This document shows positions 11,007 through 24,000 of a stretch of DNA of 64,000 bases, one piece after another. The stretch spans positions 14,725,501 through 14,789,500 of the forward strand of contig NC_086179.1 in NCBI RefSeq assembly GCF_023053635.1, in the 5' to 3' direction. Source of the stretch: Elgaria multicarinata webbii (Eukaryota; Chordata; Lepidosauria; Squamata; Anguidae). The notes under the pieces were generated by a model that searched no databases, was not told where the DNA came from, and saw only the letters and a list, made by a program, of their open reading frames with translations. The translations under genes were made by a program, and so were the position numbers. The number at the start of each line of letters is the position of its first letter. Position 1 is the first letter of the stretch.

Positions 11007-14000
11007 AAAAATATAATAAAAATAATAATAAAAAGAAAAAACCAGCCTGCCTGAACTGTAGTGTGCCTGCCAACCCAAGGAGGGGTGGAATTAAAGGGAG
11101 GGGAGCCTGCCTGTCACTCCCACGAGGGCTTGAGGGTGGGGTATCCCAGCAGGGGGAGATTGCCCTTCAGAAAGACCAGCTGCTCCACCAAGTCCGGCTC
11201 CAAGCGAGAGCGGTGAGGGGTCACTATGTCGCCCGCCATAGAGAACACCCTCTCGCTTGGAACACTGGTGGGTGGGCAGCTGAGTCGATCCATGGCCACC
11301 CGCGCCAGGTCCGGCCAAATCTGAAAACGGGATGACCAGTAGGCCAGGGGGTCCATGGAGGAGTCCTCGATGGGCTCTGACAGGTAACGCTGCACGGTGG
11401 TTGCAGCGTCATCCTGGCTGGTGGCTGGGGAGGGTCTCTGCCCAAACACGGTGTGCAGAGCCTCTTCCCAATACCCCTCGCCTGTGCTGCTGCTGGGAGG
11501 GATGCAGGTGAGGCTGCTGCTGGTGCTGCTGGTGCTGCTGCAGGGAGGGGTGGCCTGCTCCTCTGCCTCACTCTGCCCCACCCTCTTGGCCCATGCCGCC
11601 CGCACTTCGCCCACCAGCGTTTCCACCCAGTGCTGCCTGCTATTTGGCCCACAAAGCCCATCCTTCACACGAGGGTCGCACATGGCTGCCAACATGTGGA
11701 CCCTGTCGGTTTGGATGGGCTCCAGCCTCCGCGTCACGCCGTCCCTCAGCCTAGTCACCGCTTCGCGGACCTCGGGCTCGAAGCGCCTGCCGGTGACGGG
11801 ATCCCTGTACTCCAGAAAGTCGCCCATCTGTTTCTGGAGATGCCTGCATACAGGGATCACCTGGCTGAGGAGGGCAGAGCTTTTGCTCAGGGTCACGGTG
11901 GCGTTCAGGAACGGCTTGAGGACCGCCACCAGCTGGGACATGGCGTCCCACTGCTGCTTGCCCATGTGGTGGACGCCCATGTCCCTGACCCTGAACAAGT
12001 CGTGGATGGCACGCTGTTGCTCCACCATCCGCTCCAGCATCAGGTAGGTGGAGTTCCAGCGTGTCACCACATCCTGCACTAGCCTGTGCTGTGGGAGATT
12101 CAACTCCTCCTGCTTCTCCCGCAGCAAGCGACTGCCCTTGACGCTGTGGTGGAAATGGCCTGCCACCTTTCTGCAGCTCTCCAGGAGGTTACGGATCCCG
12201 GACAGGGGACCGAGGTTGGGCTTGCTGCTGCCCATCCCAAGGCCATCCCTCACCACCAGGTTCAAGACGTGCGCAATGCAGCGGACGCCCTCGAATCTGC
12301 CGTCGCGCACCGCCTTCACCATGTTGGCTCCCCCGTCCGTGACCATGTAACCGCGGGTGACCTTCTGCCCAGCTAGCCACCCATCCACCATGCGGTTCAT
12401 GGCCTCCGTAATCTCCGCTGCCGTGTGGGACTGGTCCATCACTTGCGTGTGGAGGAGGGCCCAGCAGTAGCCCTCCTTGCCAGTCCCTGTAGTGCTGGAT
12501 CCTTCCTGCCCCACGGCTGCCCACCAGTGTGCCATCAGGGACAGGTAAGCGTGCACTCCGCCCTCGCTGGACCAAATGTCCGAGGTGAAGTGCACCATCC
12601 GTGCCTCTGCCTGGCACAGACGACCCAGCACTAACTCCCTGCAGGAACGGTACAGGGAAGGCACCACCCGCCTGCTCAGGGTGGTGCGACACGGCAGCTT
12701 ATAGTATGGCACCACAAGCGCCATCAGCCTCTTGAAGCCTGCGTTGTCGACGAGGCTGAATGGCTGGTCGTCCAATGCCACCATCTCACCGATTGACGTG
12801 GTGATCTGGGAGGGCGTTGGAAAACGCCATCTTGTGGTTCCATACTTCCCCCACCCCATTTCCGGCAGGGTTGCCTGCCTAACCCTTGTGGGGATGGGAG
12901 ATGGAGAGCTGAGAGTGGAAGTGCCAGCAGCAGCAGCAGCAGCCTTCGGCTTTCCCCTGGAACCAGTCGCCTTGCCCGACTGGTGCTGCCTATGAAGATG
13001 CATCTTCATGCTGCTGGTTCCATAATGCCCTGTCGATGAACCCCTGCTTAGGCTGAGTTTGCAGTGGCGACAGACAGCAAAGCGGGGATCCGCTCCCAAC
13101 TCAAAGTGGTCCCACACGATGCTTGTCTTTCGTTTCCGTGGTGACACCACCAATTGCCCGCCTGAGCTCTCTGGTGTTGCCACAGAAACAGGGGTGTGGG
13201 ATGAGACTGGGGAGAGAGCCTCGGCCTGCTGCTGCTGCTCCTCCTCCTCAGCCCCCACATCCTGGAGGCCCACCGCCTCCTCCTCCTCCCCCTCCACTGT
13301 GCTGAGGACCTCGTCTAGGTCCATCAGCGGGCTCGTGGGCTGAAAGGATAATGAAGGTGTTAGGGATACTCCTCCTCCTCTAATGCCACCTGCCTCTTGT
13401 AAAGGGGCACTTTTCCCATTCCCACCCTCAAAAAGAGAACGCCGGGCACAAGTTGCAGAAGAGAGTGGCTCTGCCTGCTGCTTGTCCTGCTTCTGTTTTG
13501 GAGCAGTCAGCCAAGGAGTTGCCCGTTTGATTTTCACAGGAGGAGAGGCAGCCTGCTTACTGCTGCCAGCCTGAGCCTTGCTGCTTTCAGCACGCCTGCT
13601 CCCTCTTTTCATGATGACTAATAAAATATTAATACTACTAATAATATGTATAAGGTACTACTAAGAATATGTATAAGAAGAATATATGTTTAAATGTAGG
13701 GAAATGGGACAAGAAGTGTGTATGCTGTATAAAAAGAATAAAATATTATACTACTAAGAATATGCTAATATATATACTACTAAGAATATCTAATAATATG
13801 TTTAAGAATATTACTAATAAATGTAGGGAAATGGGACAAGAAGTGTGTATGCTGTATAAAAAGAATAAAATATTATACTACTAAGAATATACTAATATAT
13901 ATACTACTAAGAATATCTAATAATATGTTTAAGAATATTACTAATAAATGTAGGGAAATGGGACAAGAAGTGTGTGTATGCTTTCCCCAAAATGCTCAAT

Positions 14001-17000
14001 CTGTGGCTGCCTGTTGCACTTCACAAAAGCAGCCCACTCAGTCCAAGTTACACAGAGAAGAAAAAGAGAATAATTTTTTTTTTGGTATTTTTTGGTATTT
14101 TTTGGTATATAGAAGATAGAAGGAAACACAATCAGGATTTAAGAGAGGGGAGGGGGGGAAAGAACCAACCAAACACTACTACTAATATGTATAAGAAGAA
14201 TAAAATATGAATACTACTAATAATATGTATGAGATACTAATATACTACTAAGACTATGTAAAAATATAATAAAATATGTTTAAGAATATTACTAATAAAT
14301 GTAGGGAAATGGGACAAGAAGTGTGTGTATGCTTTCAAAAGAAAGCTTTCACAAAAGCAGAACAGTCAAGGGGGGGGCAACCAACCCAACCCACCAAACA
14401 CACACTCCAAAATTTAAAAATAAAGTTTATATTAAATCAAAGTAAGGGAAAAACACAGGGCAAACTAAGCTATAAGTCAGAAAGAAGCAAACAAACACAC
14501 ACACACGCGCCAAACTAAATCTATCCTAATCTATCTCCAAAGTCCAAAGCAGGAGCACTAACTAACTAAGTGTTCCCTCCACGAACGCCAACCCACAAAG
14601 AGACACAAAACAGAAAGTTCTCAGGGTGGGTCTGCCTTAGTCCCCCCTCCAACGCTGGGATTGGAGGATGATGCTTTCTGAGGAGATCAATTCTCATCAG
14701 GATTGGGAGTTGAATGTGCCTGTCATCGCTTCCAAAAAACCCCAAAAAACCCCAAACCCCGATTTTTTTAAAAATATTGCACAAGAACCACAGGACGCAG
14801 AAAGTTGAGAGTAGTCTCAAAATGACCCCCATCCACGACTCTCTGTGTACAAGAATTTTCAGAACGATAGCTTAAACCCCCCCCAGTTATCCCCGATTCT
14901 TTCCCTCAATGCAATCCTATGGGCGAAAAGCCGAAAACGCCGTTTGAGCCGCGCGGTTGATGTTTTCAAGATGGCGACCGGAGCGCTCCGCCTGAACTAG
15001 GAGCTCCGAAAAATGGCCGCTTCTCTTCGCCTTGCTTCTAGGGGTCCGCGGTCCGCTCCTACTCCGCCTCTGGGTAAGGCGGAGCAGGCCAATCCGCTAC
15101 TGCTTCTACGCTCCTAATCGGAGCGGATCACACCCCTATAGGGTAACATCCTCAGAAGCAACAACAGAACTTCCTCATATAATAAACCAATCATAATACA
15201 GTTTTGCAATACAGTAACCAATGATAAACAAGGCATTTATGCATGTGCAGAGTGCAGATAATTCTTAGACTAGAAAAACAACACGTAGATGGGTATTGCA
15301 ATCCTGGAACATCTGTTCCTTTGTGGGTTACTACTCTTCCTGTCCTCACTGGGAGGTTCACACTCTGACTAATATGTCAACAGTTGTTGTTGGTTGAGCA
15401 AGTATTGCTTAATATATTTTCAGCTACAGTTTGGGGCCACAGCTAGACCTAAGGTTTATCCTGGGATCATCCAGGGTTTGCCCCTGCCTGAGCACTGGAT
15501 CCCCTGTGTGTCACCTAGGTGAACAGGTTTGACCCCTGGACGATCCAGGGATAAACCTTAGGTCTAGCTATGGCCTGGGTCAATTTGCTATAGAACTTAA
15601 TTTCTAATAGAAAGGGCTTACATCAAAACAGGGTGGGCACAGACAAAACAGCCCATTCACACATTTCCTCGACATTAGTACCAGCACTTTGAATTGGGCC
15701 CGGACCTGGACTGGCAGTCAATGAAGTTGTAGAAGGACTGGCGTGATGTGGTCTCACTGGCCAGACATGGTTAAGACATGGCTTTTTAACAAAGCCTTTG
15801 ATGGCTAAATCCACCAGCCTGCACACTGTCTTGTTTTAATTGGCTTGTACTCGTTTTAAAATTTCATATTGGTTTTAACATATTAATGGTTTAATTTGTT
15901 TTAGAATTGTATATATATTGTTCTATTTTATATGTATGATTTTGTCTGTACACTGCCCTGAGATCCTTGTGATATAGGGTGGGATATACATGTATAATTT
16001 ATTTATTTATTTATTACATTTTTATACCGCCCAATAGCCGAAGCGCTCTGGGCGGTTCACAAAAATTAAAACCATAATAAAACAATCAACAGGTTAAAAG
16101 CACAAATACAAAATACAGTATGAAAAGCACAACCAGGATAAAACCACACAGCAAAAATTGATATAAGATTAAAATACAGAATTAGAACAGTAAAATTTAA
16201 ATTTAAGTTAAAATTAAGTGTTAAAATACTGAGAGAATAAAAAGGTCATCAGTTGGCGACGAAAAGAGTACAGTGTAGGCGCCAGGCGGACCTCTCTGGG
16301 GAGCTCACTCCACAACTGGGGTGCCACAATAAATAAATAAATAAATAAATTATATTGACACACCATTTCTGAATGTTTCTACCTTTTGTGCAATGTAGAT
16401 GGAACATGGGTGGGATAGGGACATAAATATTGTGTATTTGTTTCTGGGCAGAAAACAATATTTCGGTGATTACTTTTCAAGCTGTGAATGACTTGGGTCC
16501 AGGATACCTTGGGGACCATCTCTTCCTGTACCACCCCACCTAGTCCTTAAGATCCATATGGCCTTTTCCAAATACTGCCTCTGTCTCAGGCACAATTACC
16601 TCTGTTGAGAAAGAGGAGTTCTTCGTGATCAGGGCCATGAAATTTCTTAGGCCTCTTTCTTACCATTATTTCGCCAACAGATTAAAAACTTTTTTTGTTT
16701 TAGCAAGCGTTTGTCTTGGTAGGGTAGGCAGGTGATTTTTAGGAGAAACACCCTCCATTTTTAATGTTCTTACCTGCTGAGGCTCTTTCCATATTTATTC
16801 AGCTGTTTTGTTTCCTTCATTGGTACTGTTTTTGCTTGCCATTGTTGTGAATTGCTGTCAAATGCATTTTAATGGTGGGGTATACATTTTCTAAATGATA
16901 ATAATTAATAATTAATAAAAGTGATGATGATGATGATGATGAATATTAACAATAAATATTAATAACAATTGTCTGGATCCAAAAATAGTCATAGACCCAA

Positions 17001-17276
17001 ACAAAGAACCACTGAAATGAATGGGACCTTGATTTCAATGGGTCTACTCTAAATAAGACCAAGTGTGGCTCCAACCCAACAATAATAATTAACTTAGTCA
17101 AGGCCTTTCTAATGCATGACAGCAGAAATATTTTAATATTTTAAAAAAATTACAATTCTATTTAATAATCATAATCATAATCTACAAACGTTTATACAAA
17201 GGATGTGCTGCTATTGGGGCATTTGTTTTGGGAGTGCTGCACCATGAGCATCGCATCGCCTGCATTTTGGTTATTA

Positions 17277-17307
<31 letters not shown>

Positions 17308-17639
17308 TTTATTTATATAGCACCATCAATGTACATGGTGCTGTACAGAGTAAAACAGTAAATTCAGATTCAGAGACATGATTCAGAGACATTTCTATCA
17401 ATCTGTTAATGACAGTGGCTCTTTTGCCAATTGGCTATTTCCCTCTGTTTGTTTTCATCCTAGATATTTCTTGCAGCCCTGGCATTTGCCTTTTTCGCCA
17501 GAGGGCTTTCAGGAAGCTACATGAAGAGTAGCATTACGCAGATCGAGAGGAGATTTGAACTCTCATCCTCCGTGGTTGGCCTGACCGAAGGAAGCTTTGA
17601 GATAGGTATGCCCATTTCCCGGGGCAAACTGGATGGAAC

Positions 17640-17683
<44 letters not shown>

Positions 17684-20338
17684 TATTCAATTTATACCCT
17701 GCCTATCTACAAAATACGCTAGGTGGCAACAGAGTGTACTAGAGTTTTAGAACGGAAAAGTTCTGAAAGCCTTTCTCCAGGATTGCTCACATCTCTTCTT
17801 GCGATGCAGGAAACCTATTAGTGATGGTGCTGGTGAGTTACCTTGGAGCAAAAGTTCATCGTCCAAAGGTAATTGCTGTGGGGTGCCTCGTCATGTCCTT
17901 TGGATCATTCGTATCAGTGCTGTCTCACTTCATCATGGGGCGGTGAGTATAACCACAGTTATGGCAAATGAACTTCCACTTTTACTTTGGCCCTCTGACC
18001 GACAAGGAACCCGTGTGTTTTTCTTAAGGCTACAGACAGATCTGAGAAACTGCCATGCTTTAATTGTTCAAAAATGGGTGGTGGGGGCAGCCATCCTTTC
18101 TTGGTCCCTGAAACCTAGGTGTAACCAGATATCTGCAGCTCCTGGAACACTCATACACCCACCCACCCACACACACACACACACAGATCACAAATGCAAC
18201 ACTATATTTTTCTCCATAAGAGTGAATGGCAGCTATTCATGTATATACAAGAATATAGAGAGGTGATCCAGGGACAACATTTCAGCCTTGAATTCACTGG
18301 ATGGTTTTAGGAAAACCACCATTTTTTGGACCTCTCGCCTAATCTGCAATATGCACATAATAAGATTGGCCTAATTTACAAGGGCCCTATGTGGATTGCT
18401 GAGATAATAAATGTGATAGCAAAAGAAGGACCTAATAGGTGGCTAAACAACAGATAATAAATGTGACATGTCATGAATGGATAGAAAGTTGGACTAGGAC
18501 TGGGGAGACTGAAGTCAGTGGAGTCTCGGATTTCAGTTGAGCTGTGAATCCACTATCCAAAGTGCTGAACCCATTTTGGGGATTAGGATCAGCACTTTGG
18601 ATAGAGTACTGATTGAAGCACAGAGTGGATTTACAGCCCCACTGCAATTGAAGCCACCAGCCTCCATTGACCGAAGTTCAGAATTTCACTGTGTCATTAA
18701 AAAAGAAAAAAAGAAAAAAAGCTCACAGGGTATAATCTTGGACTATTCTCATTAAGAACATAAGAAGAAGAGCCCTGCTGGATCAGACCAAGGGTCCATC
18801 TAGCCCAGCACTCTGTTCACACAGTGGCCGACCAGCTGTTGACCAGGGTCCCACAAGCAAGACTTGGTGCAACAACACTCCCCCACCCATGTTCCCCAGC
18901 AACTACTCATTAATACTCAGCCCAGCCTTCCTTACATGGGGGAGAATGGACCATGTATGCTGCTTTGAGCTCCTTAGTGGAGAAGCATGATATAAATACA
19001 AGAAATATAAGAATGCAGAAAAGCTTGATATAAATATATAAGAAATATATCAATGAATGAATGTGTGAATGAATGAATGATTAAGTAAGTGTGTGATTTG
19101 AGCACTTAGGAAATGTCACCATTTTTTCACCATTATTACCCCGTCCTGTTAGAATTCAAAAAACATTGTTGTTGTTGTTGTTGTTATTATTATTGCTATT
19201 AGATTAGTAATAACAAATTGATTAATTTTAGCAACATTGGTATTATTAAAGTTAATATTATTAGTTATTAATAGTTTAATAATATTTAAATTAGTAATCA
19301 ATGAATAATAAATATTTTTTAAAACTTCCCCATGTCAAACACACATCCTTTGTTGTTGTTTTTAAAGTTATGATTACAAAAGCATTGCCGTTTCTATGGC
19401 CAATTCTTCTGCAAGTGTGTCAGCCTGCTCTTCTGCCTCCCCTCCTCACTTGGAAAGTTCTGGAAATGCAACGTCTCTTGGTAAGCAAAACATTGACACG
19501 GTGGCCAGGCTGTATAACTTGAAAGAGATGCACTCTGTTTCCTCAGCTCTCGCCCTGGTATTTCCCAGGGCATATCTAGACCAGGAGGGGGAGGATCTCA
19601 TGATATTCTGATTGCAAGATCTTCCCCTTTGCCCAAATGCACGTGCGACATCCCGGGAGGAAGGAGGGATGTCATGCCCGCCATTTATTTTTTACGGACA
19701 GATGAATGCGTGTGCACTCCAATGAAAAAGTAAGTTATAAAACAACAACAACAGCCTATCCCACTCAATTCTATTTTATTCTTGTGTGACCAAAGACATC
19801 AAGATGGGTCTATGCAAGTAAGAGCAGGCTTAAAGCTACTGGACTCGGTGACATATTTATCTCCCTATCCAGTGTTGTCCCCAAATGTCCCCCTTTTTGG
19901 AGCTTTTCATAGAATCATAGAATCATAGAATAGCAGAGCTGGAAGGGGCCTACAAGGCCAGCGAATCCAAGCCCCTGCTCAATGCAGGAATTCCACCCTA
20001 AAGCATCCCTGACAGATGGTTGTCCAGCTGCCTCTTGAAGGCCTCTAGTGTGGGAGAGGCCACAACCTCACCAGGCAACTGATTCCATTGTCATACTGCT
20101 CTAACAGTCAGGAAGTTTTTCTGGAATCTGGCTTCCTTTAACTTGAGCCCATTATTCTATGCCCTGCACTCTGGGAGGATCGAGAAGAGATCCTGGCCCT
20201 CCTCTGTTTTCAACATGAAGCTATTAATCTACTATATCTACTTTGAGTTTTGTCACAGAATAGAGATCTCTATAGCACATGAAGGGTGTTTAGTTTCATG
20301 CGTTTCCACTATCTAACCTTTAGGTGCCAATGTGGTAT

Positions 20339-20373
<35 letters not shown>

Positions 20374-20958
20374 TTACATATTTATCCTGCCTAACAGCCT
20401 AAGTTCTCTGGGCAGTTTACAACTAAACCCATAAAATCCAGATTAAAACTTTAAAATCACATAAAACCAGAATAAATTACAGGCCAGGGAAGGCTTGTTT
20501 AAAAACATATGTTTTTAGGAGGCGTTTAAAAGTTATTACTTTTTTCGCCTCCCGAACCGGAATAGAGCAAAATAGTGCAATTACACAAGTGGAACAGTAT
20601 TTTCTTTCACTTTCATATGTAATACTGCATTCTCAGTCCTGCCACAGCACAGGCACACCTCGTGGGAATGTGGGAGAGGGCCTTCTCGGTGGCTGCCCCA
20701 GGGCTCTGGAATTCCCTTCCCAGGGAAGCTAGAGTGCCTCCTTCCTTGTTATGCTTACTGAGGCCAGCAAAAACTTTTTTGTTCTAGCAGGCCTTTGGGG
20801 AATAGTCTGGACCTCTGCTTATGCATTGTTTATGCATTTGTAAGTTATTATTTGTATTTTAAATGTTTTTAACTATTTTAATATTGCAGCATGTTTAATT
20901 ATATTTTTAACTTTTGTATATCTTTATTGAATCCCAGTATTGGGGAAAAGGTGGGATG

Positions 20959-21001
<43 letters not shown>

Positions 21002-24000
21002 CCCTGCTCTAAAAAAATTAGCCGAAAGTGCTGTTTAAAAACAGAAGCGAAACTGAGTGTTCCAAATTTGATTGGAGCAGTGGGGCCGGTGGGTGGGGCT
21101 GGGCTGCTTTAACCTTTTACTCTGTGCCATTTGTCCCCCTCCCCAACCCCTGAAGCAACTATGAGCCCCACAGTGGGGGGGGGGGGAGGTTAACATCAGA
21201 AGTCCTGTTCACCAAGCTGTTTATTTATTTATTTATTTATTACATTTCTATACCGCCCAATAGCTGAAGCTCTTATTTACCTGCAGGTTGTAAAAGAACG
21301 AGCAGTTCTTACCTGTGGCTCTTTGTGGTAGCTGGGAACTTCCTACGTGGAATTGGGGAAGCACCCCTCATGCCACTGGGCTTGTCTTACATTGATGATT
21401 TTGCCACTGAAGAAAACTCCGCCTTTTACATAGGTAAAATAAACGAAGTGAGTCCATCCATCCATCCATCTGGTCAGTGTTTGAACATTAGAACTGGGAA
21501 GAGAGTAGTCTTCTGGTCTGCCATTAACTATCAGCTCTTCACTGTTACAACAGAGAGATGGTTTACTTGTTTGTTCAAACTTCTTCTTTTTTTAGTCCTA
21601 CTTCTCAATATCAAGGATGATGTCTCAGTATTTAGGGTGACCATATGGAAAGGAGGACAGGGCTCCTGTATCTTTTAACAGTTGAATAGAAGAAGGAATT
21701 TCAGCAGGTGTCATTTCTATGCATGCAGCAGCTGGTGAAATTCCCTCTTCATCATGACAGTTAATGATGTAGGAGATACAGTAGAGTGACCAGATAGAAA
21801 AGAGGGCAGGGCTCCTGCAGCTTTAACTGTTGTGATGAAGAGGGAATTTCACCAGCTGCTGCATGCATAGAAATGACACCTGCTGAAATTCCTTCTTCTA
21901 TTCAACTGTTAAAAGATACAAGAGCCCTGTCCTCCTTTCCATATGGTCACCGAAAAGAATTCCATAAACACACACACACACACACACCCCACACCACACC
22001 AGGACATCTTCAAAAGATAAAAGCAGTCAGCAAATTACTATTGAGATGAAACCCTGCCTCCAAGACTTCCTCACCCCTATTCTCAGGTGTTGGAAATGTA
22101 GGAGGGGACATTTTGTCAACTTTTGAGGGGATGGTTTTCTGGGGGAAGAGATTGGAGGGAATCATCAGGGTATAGTAGTAGCAGAATCGTGAACTATTCA
22201 CAATGTCTAGCAGCTGCCAGCCGCCATTTTGTGTTCTCCAGAATGCCCATGAAATAATGCTATGACATGACATAGTATTGTTCTGAGGGAGGACTCTTTG
22301 GGGGGGGGGAAATAGTGGCCTCCCCCTCCATTGGTGGCTGCCATTTTTTCTCCCGGAGAACCCTAACATTCATTCATCTACTTATTATACTTCTGTACTG
22401 CATAATATTATAAAATCTCTCAACGGTTCAAACTAAAAGAGCCGGAGTGCTATAGTGGTTAGAGTGCTGTCCTATGGCTGGAGAGACTCGGATTCAAATC
22501 CCCATTTGCCATGAAGCTCAGTAGGTGACTTTGGGCTGGTCACTGACTCTCAACCTAAACTACCTCACACGGTTGTTGTGAGGATAAAATGGAGAGGAGG
22601 GGAAAACATGCACACTGCCTTGGGCTTCTTGGCGATAATGGTGGGATAGAAATATAACAAAAAATAAATAAAATACAGGTAGTATACAATATAAAATAAT
22701 ATAAAATAATAAGTAATTATAACATCACAGGAAAAAGAACAATATAACAAAGCAGCAGCCCATTACACAGTCTATTACGCATAACACAACAGTAGACTGG
22801 GAAGTGCTATCGACAACTGCTCTAAGCCATATAAGCAAAACTCAATAAGAGCTGTATAACTCTAAAGAGATGCACTCTGTTTTCTCAGCTCTCACCCTGG
22901 TATTTCCCAGGGCATGTCTAGACCAGGAGGGGGAGGTGCCACGACACAGGCTCTGAACACCAGACCTCATGTCCGCCACCACTTCTTATGGGGCGACACA
23001 GGCTCTGAACACCAGACCCGGCCGAGGCTACTCCCTGCTCAAGCCAAGCACCACCGCTTGATACGCCTGAGGCAAGGGATAAAGCCCACCTTCCTCCAAA
23101 CTATGTGGAGAAAGGGGTTTAAAATGGAGAAGGGTTTTAATATATATAATAATGCGCTGTGAGTTATATCGGCTTAGGTGAATGATTGTCAGAGTGGGTG
23201 TTATATGTGTAAACTTAAGATGATAAATGCCAAACAGACACGTGGGACTTTTGTGGTAGTTTAAAAACGAAACAATCAAAATTTATTTTTAAAAGTTCAT
23301 AAGCTTTGTTTCAAATAACAACATTTAAAAACCTTTTTGAAACCTTTCATACAATCCGGTCACTCATTCACATTCGCGCTTTCCTTTTTCTCACACAATC
23401 ACTCTTGAACTTTCTTTATTATCAGTATTGATTAATATGCTTCCACTACGTGCACACCACACTCTAAAGACACCACTCACTACACTGACTCTCAAATTTC
23501 CCAGAACTTAAGTACCATAAATACAGAGAGCACTACAGACTCTAAGAGTACCTAACAAGTCTCCCTGAAAAGTTTCCCTGAAAAGAATTTCCTGAAAAGA
23601 ACAAGATCTCTCAATCCCCCCAGTCATTCCCTTATATATCACTCCTCCCCCCTCCCAAGACATTCTAACTCCGCCCACTCAGGCCAACATTCTAAAAACC
23701 ACAGATTTACAAACCGCAGACATACATTTGGAATTGACTTGTGGGGTGTAACACCACAGGAGGATCTCATGATATTCTGATTGCAAGATCTTCCCCTTTG
23801 CCCAAACGCACGCGCGACATCCCGGGAGGAAGGAGGGATGTCACGCCCGCCATTTTTTTTTTACGGACAGATGAGTGCATGTGCGCTCCAATGAAAAAGT
23901 AAGTTATAAAACAACAACAACACCCTATCCCACTCTGATGGGCACAGAACGCCTGAAGAGCTCCATGCCCAGTTCCTGCCTCCTCTCGTTTACTCGCGAG

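Larger units (their letters stand above)
6405..15138 (-). mobile_element. Large hAT DNA transposon with intact transposase (copy 1)
   Basis: 8734 bp, bounded by short inverted repeats TAGGGGTGTG...CACACCCCTA and a perfect 8-bp target duplication TAGGGTAA (6397-6404 and 15139-15146), as hAT elements make. Order on the minus strand: GC-rich end rich in CTCCG (14930-15138), an AT-rich leader with tandem repeats (13620-14560), the transposase (13612-11114), a TAA/GAA microsatellite, a subterminal hairpin-repeat array (about 10570-8330), and a tandem array of about 170-bp units (7660-6590) ending in a GC-rich palindromic terminus. The intact reading frame and perfect duplication point to a recent insertion. 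Copies 2 (33373) and 3 (50451) share the ends. Confidence 0.93.
5913..15674 (-). mobile_element. Solo LTR (retroviral or Gypsy-like fossil), expanded by later insertions
   Basis: The ends are TGT...ACA with a 4-bp target duplication TTAG at 5909-5912 and 15675-15678, inside a LINE that resumes exactly after the duplication. Without the inserted SPIN, hAT and MITE it is roughly 560 bp. A poly(A)-signal-like AATAAA on the minus strand about 100 bp from the 5913 end suggests minus orientation. No internal coding region is present. It is older than the three elements it carries. Confidence 0.75.

Noticed and set aside
11397-12082. Plus-strand open frames of over 200 codons opposite transposase 1 (and the matching ones at 54417-55102)
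   Set aside because: They are antisense shadows of the GC-rich transposase gene and occur identically in both copies.
17521-17742. A longer transporter exon reading through the GAT repeat (poly-Asp)
   Set aside because: The donor at 17606 joins exactly in phase with exon 3; read-through would replace conserved sequence by a poly-Asp tract and a stop.
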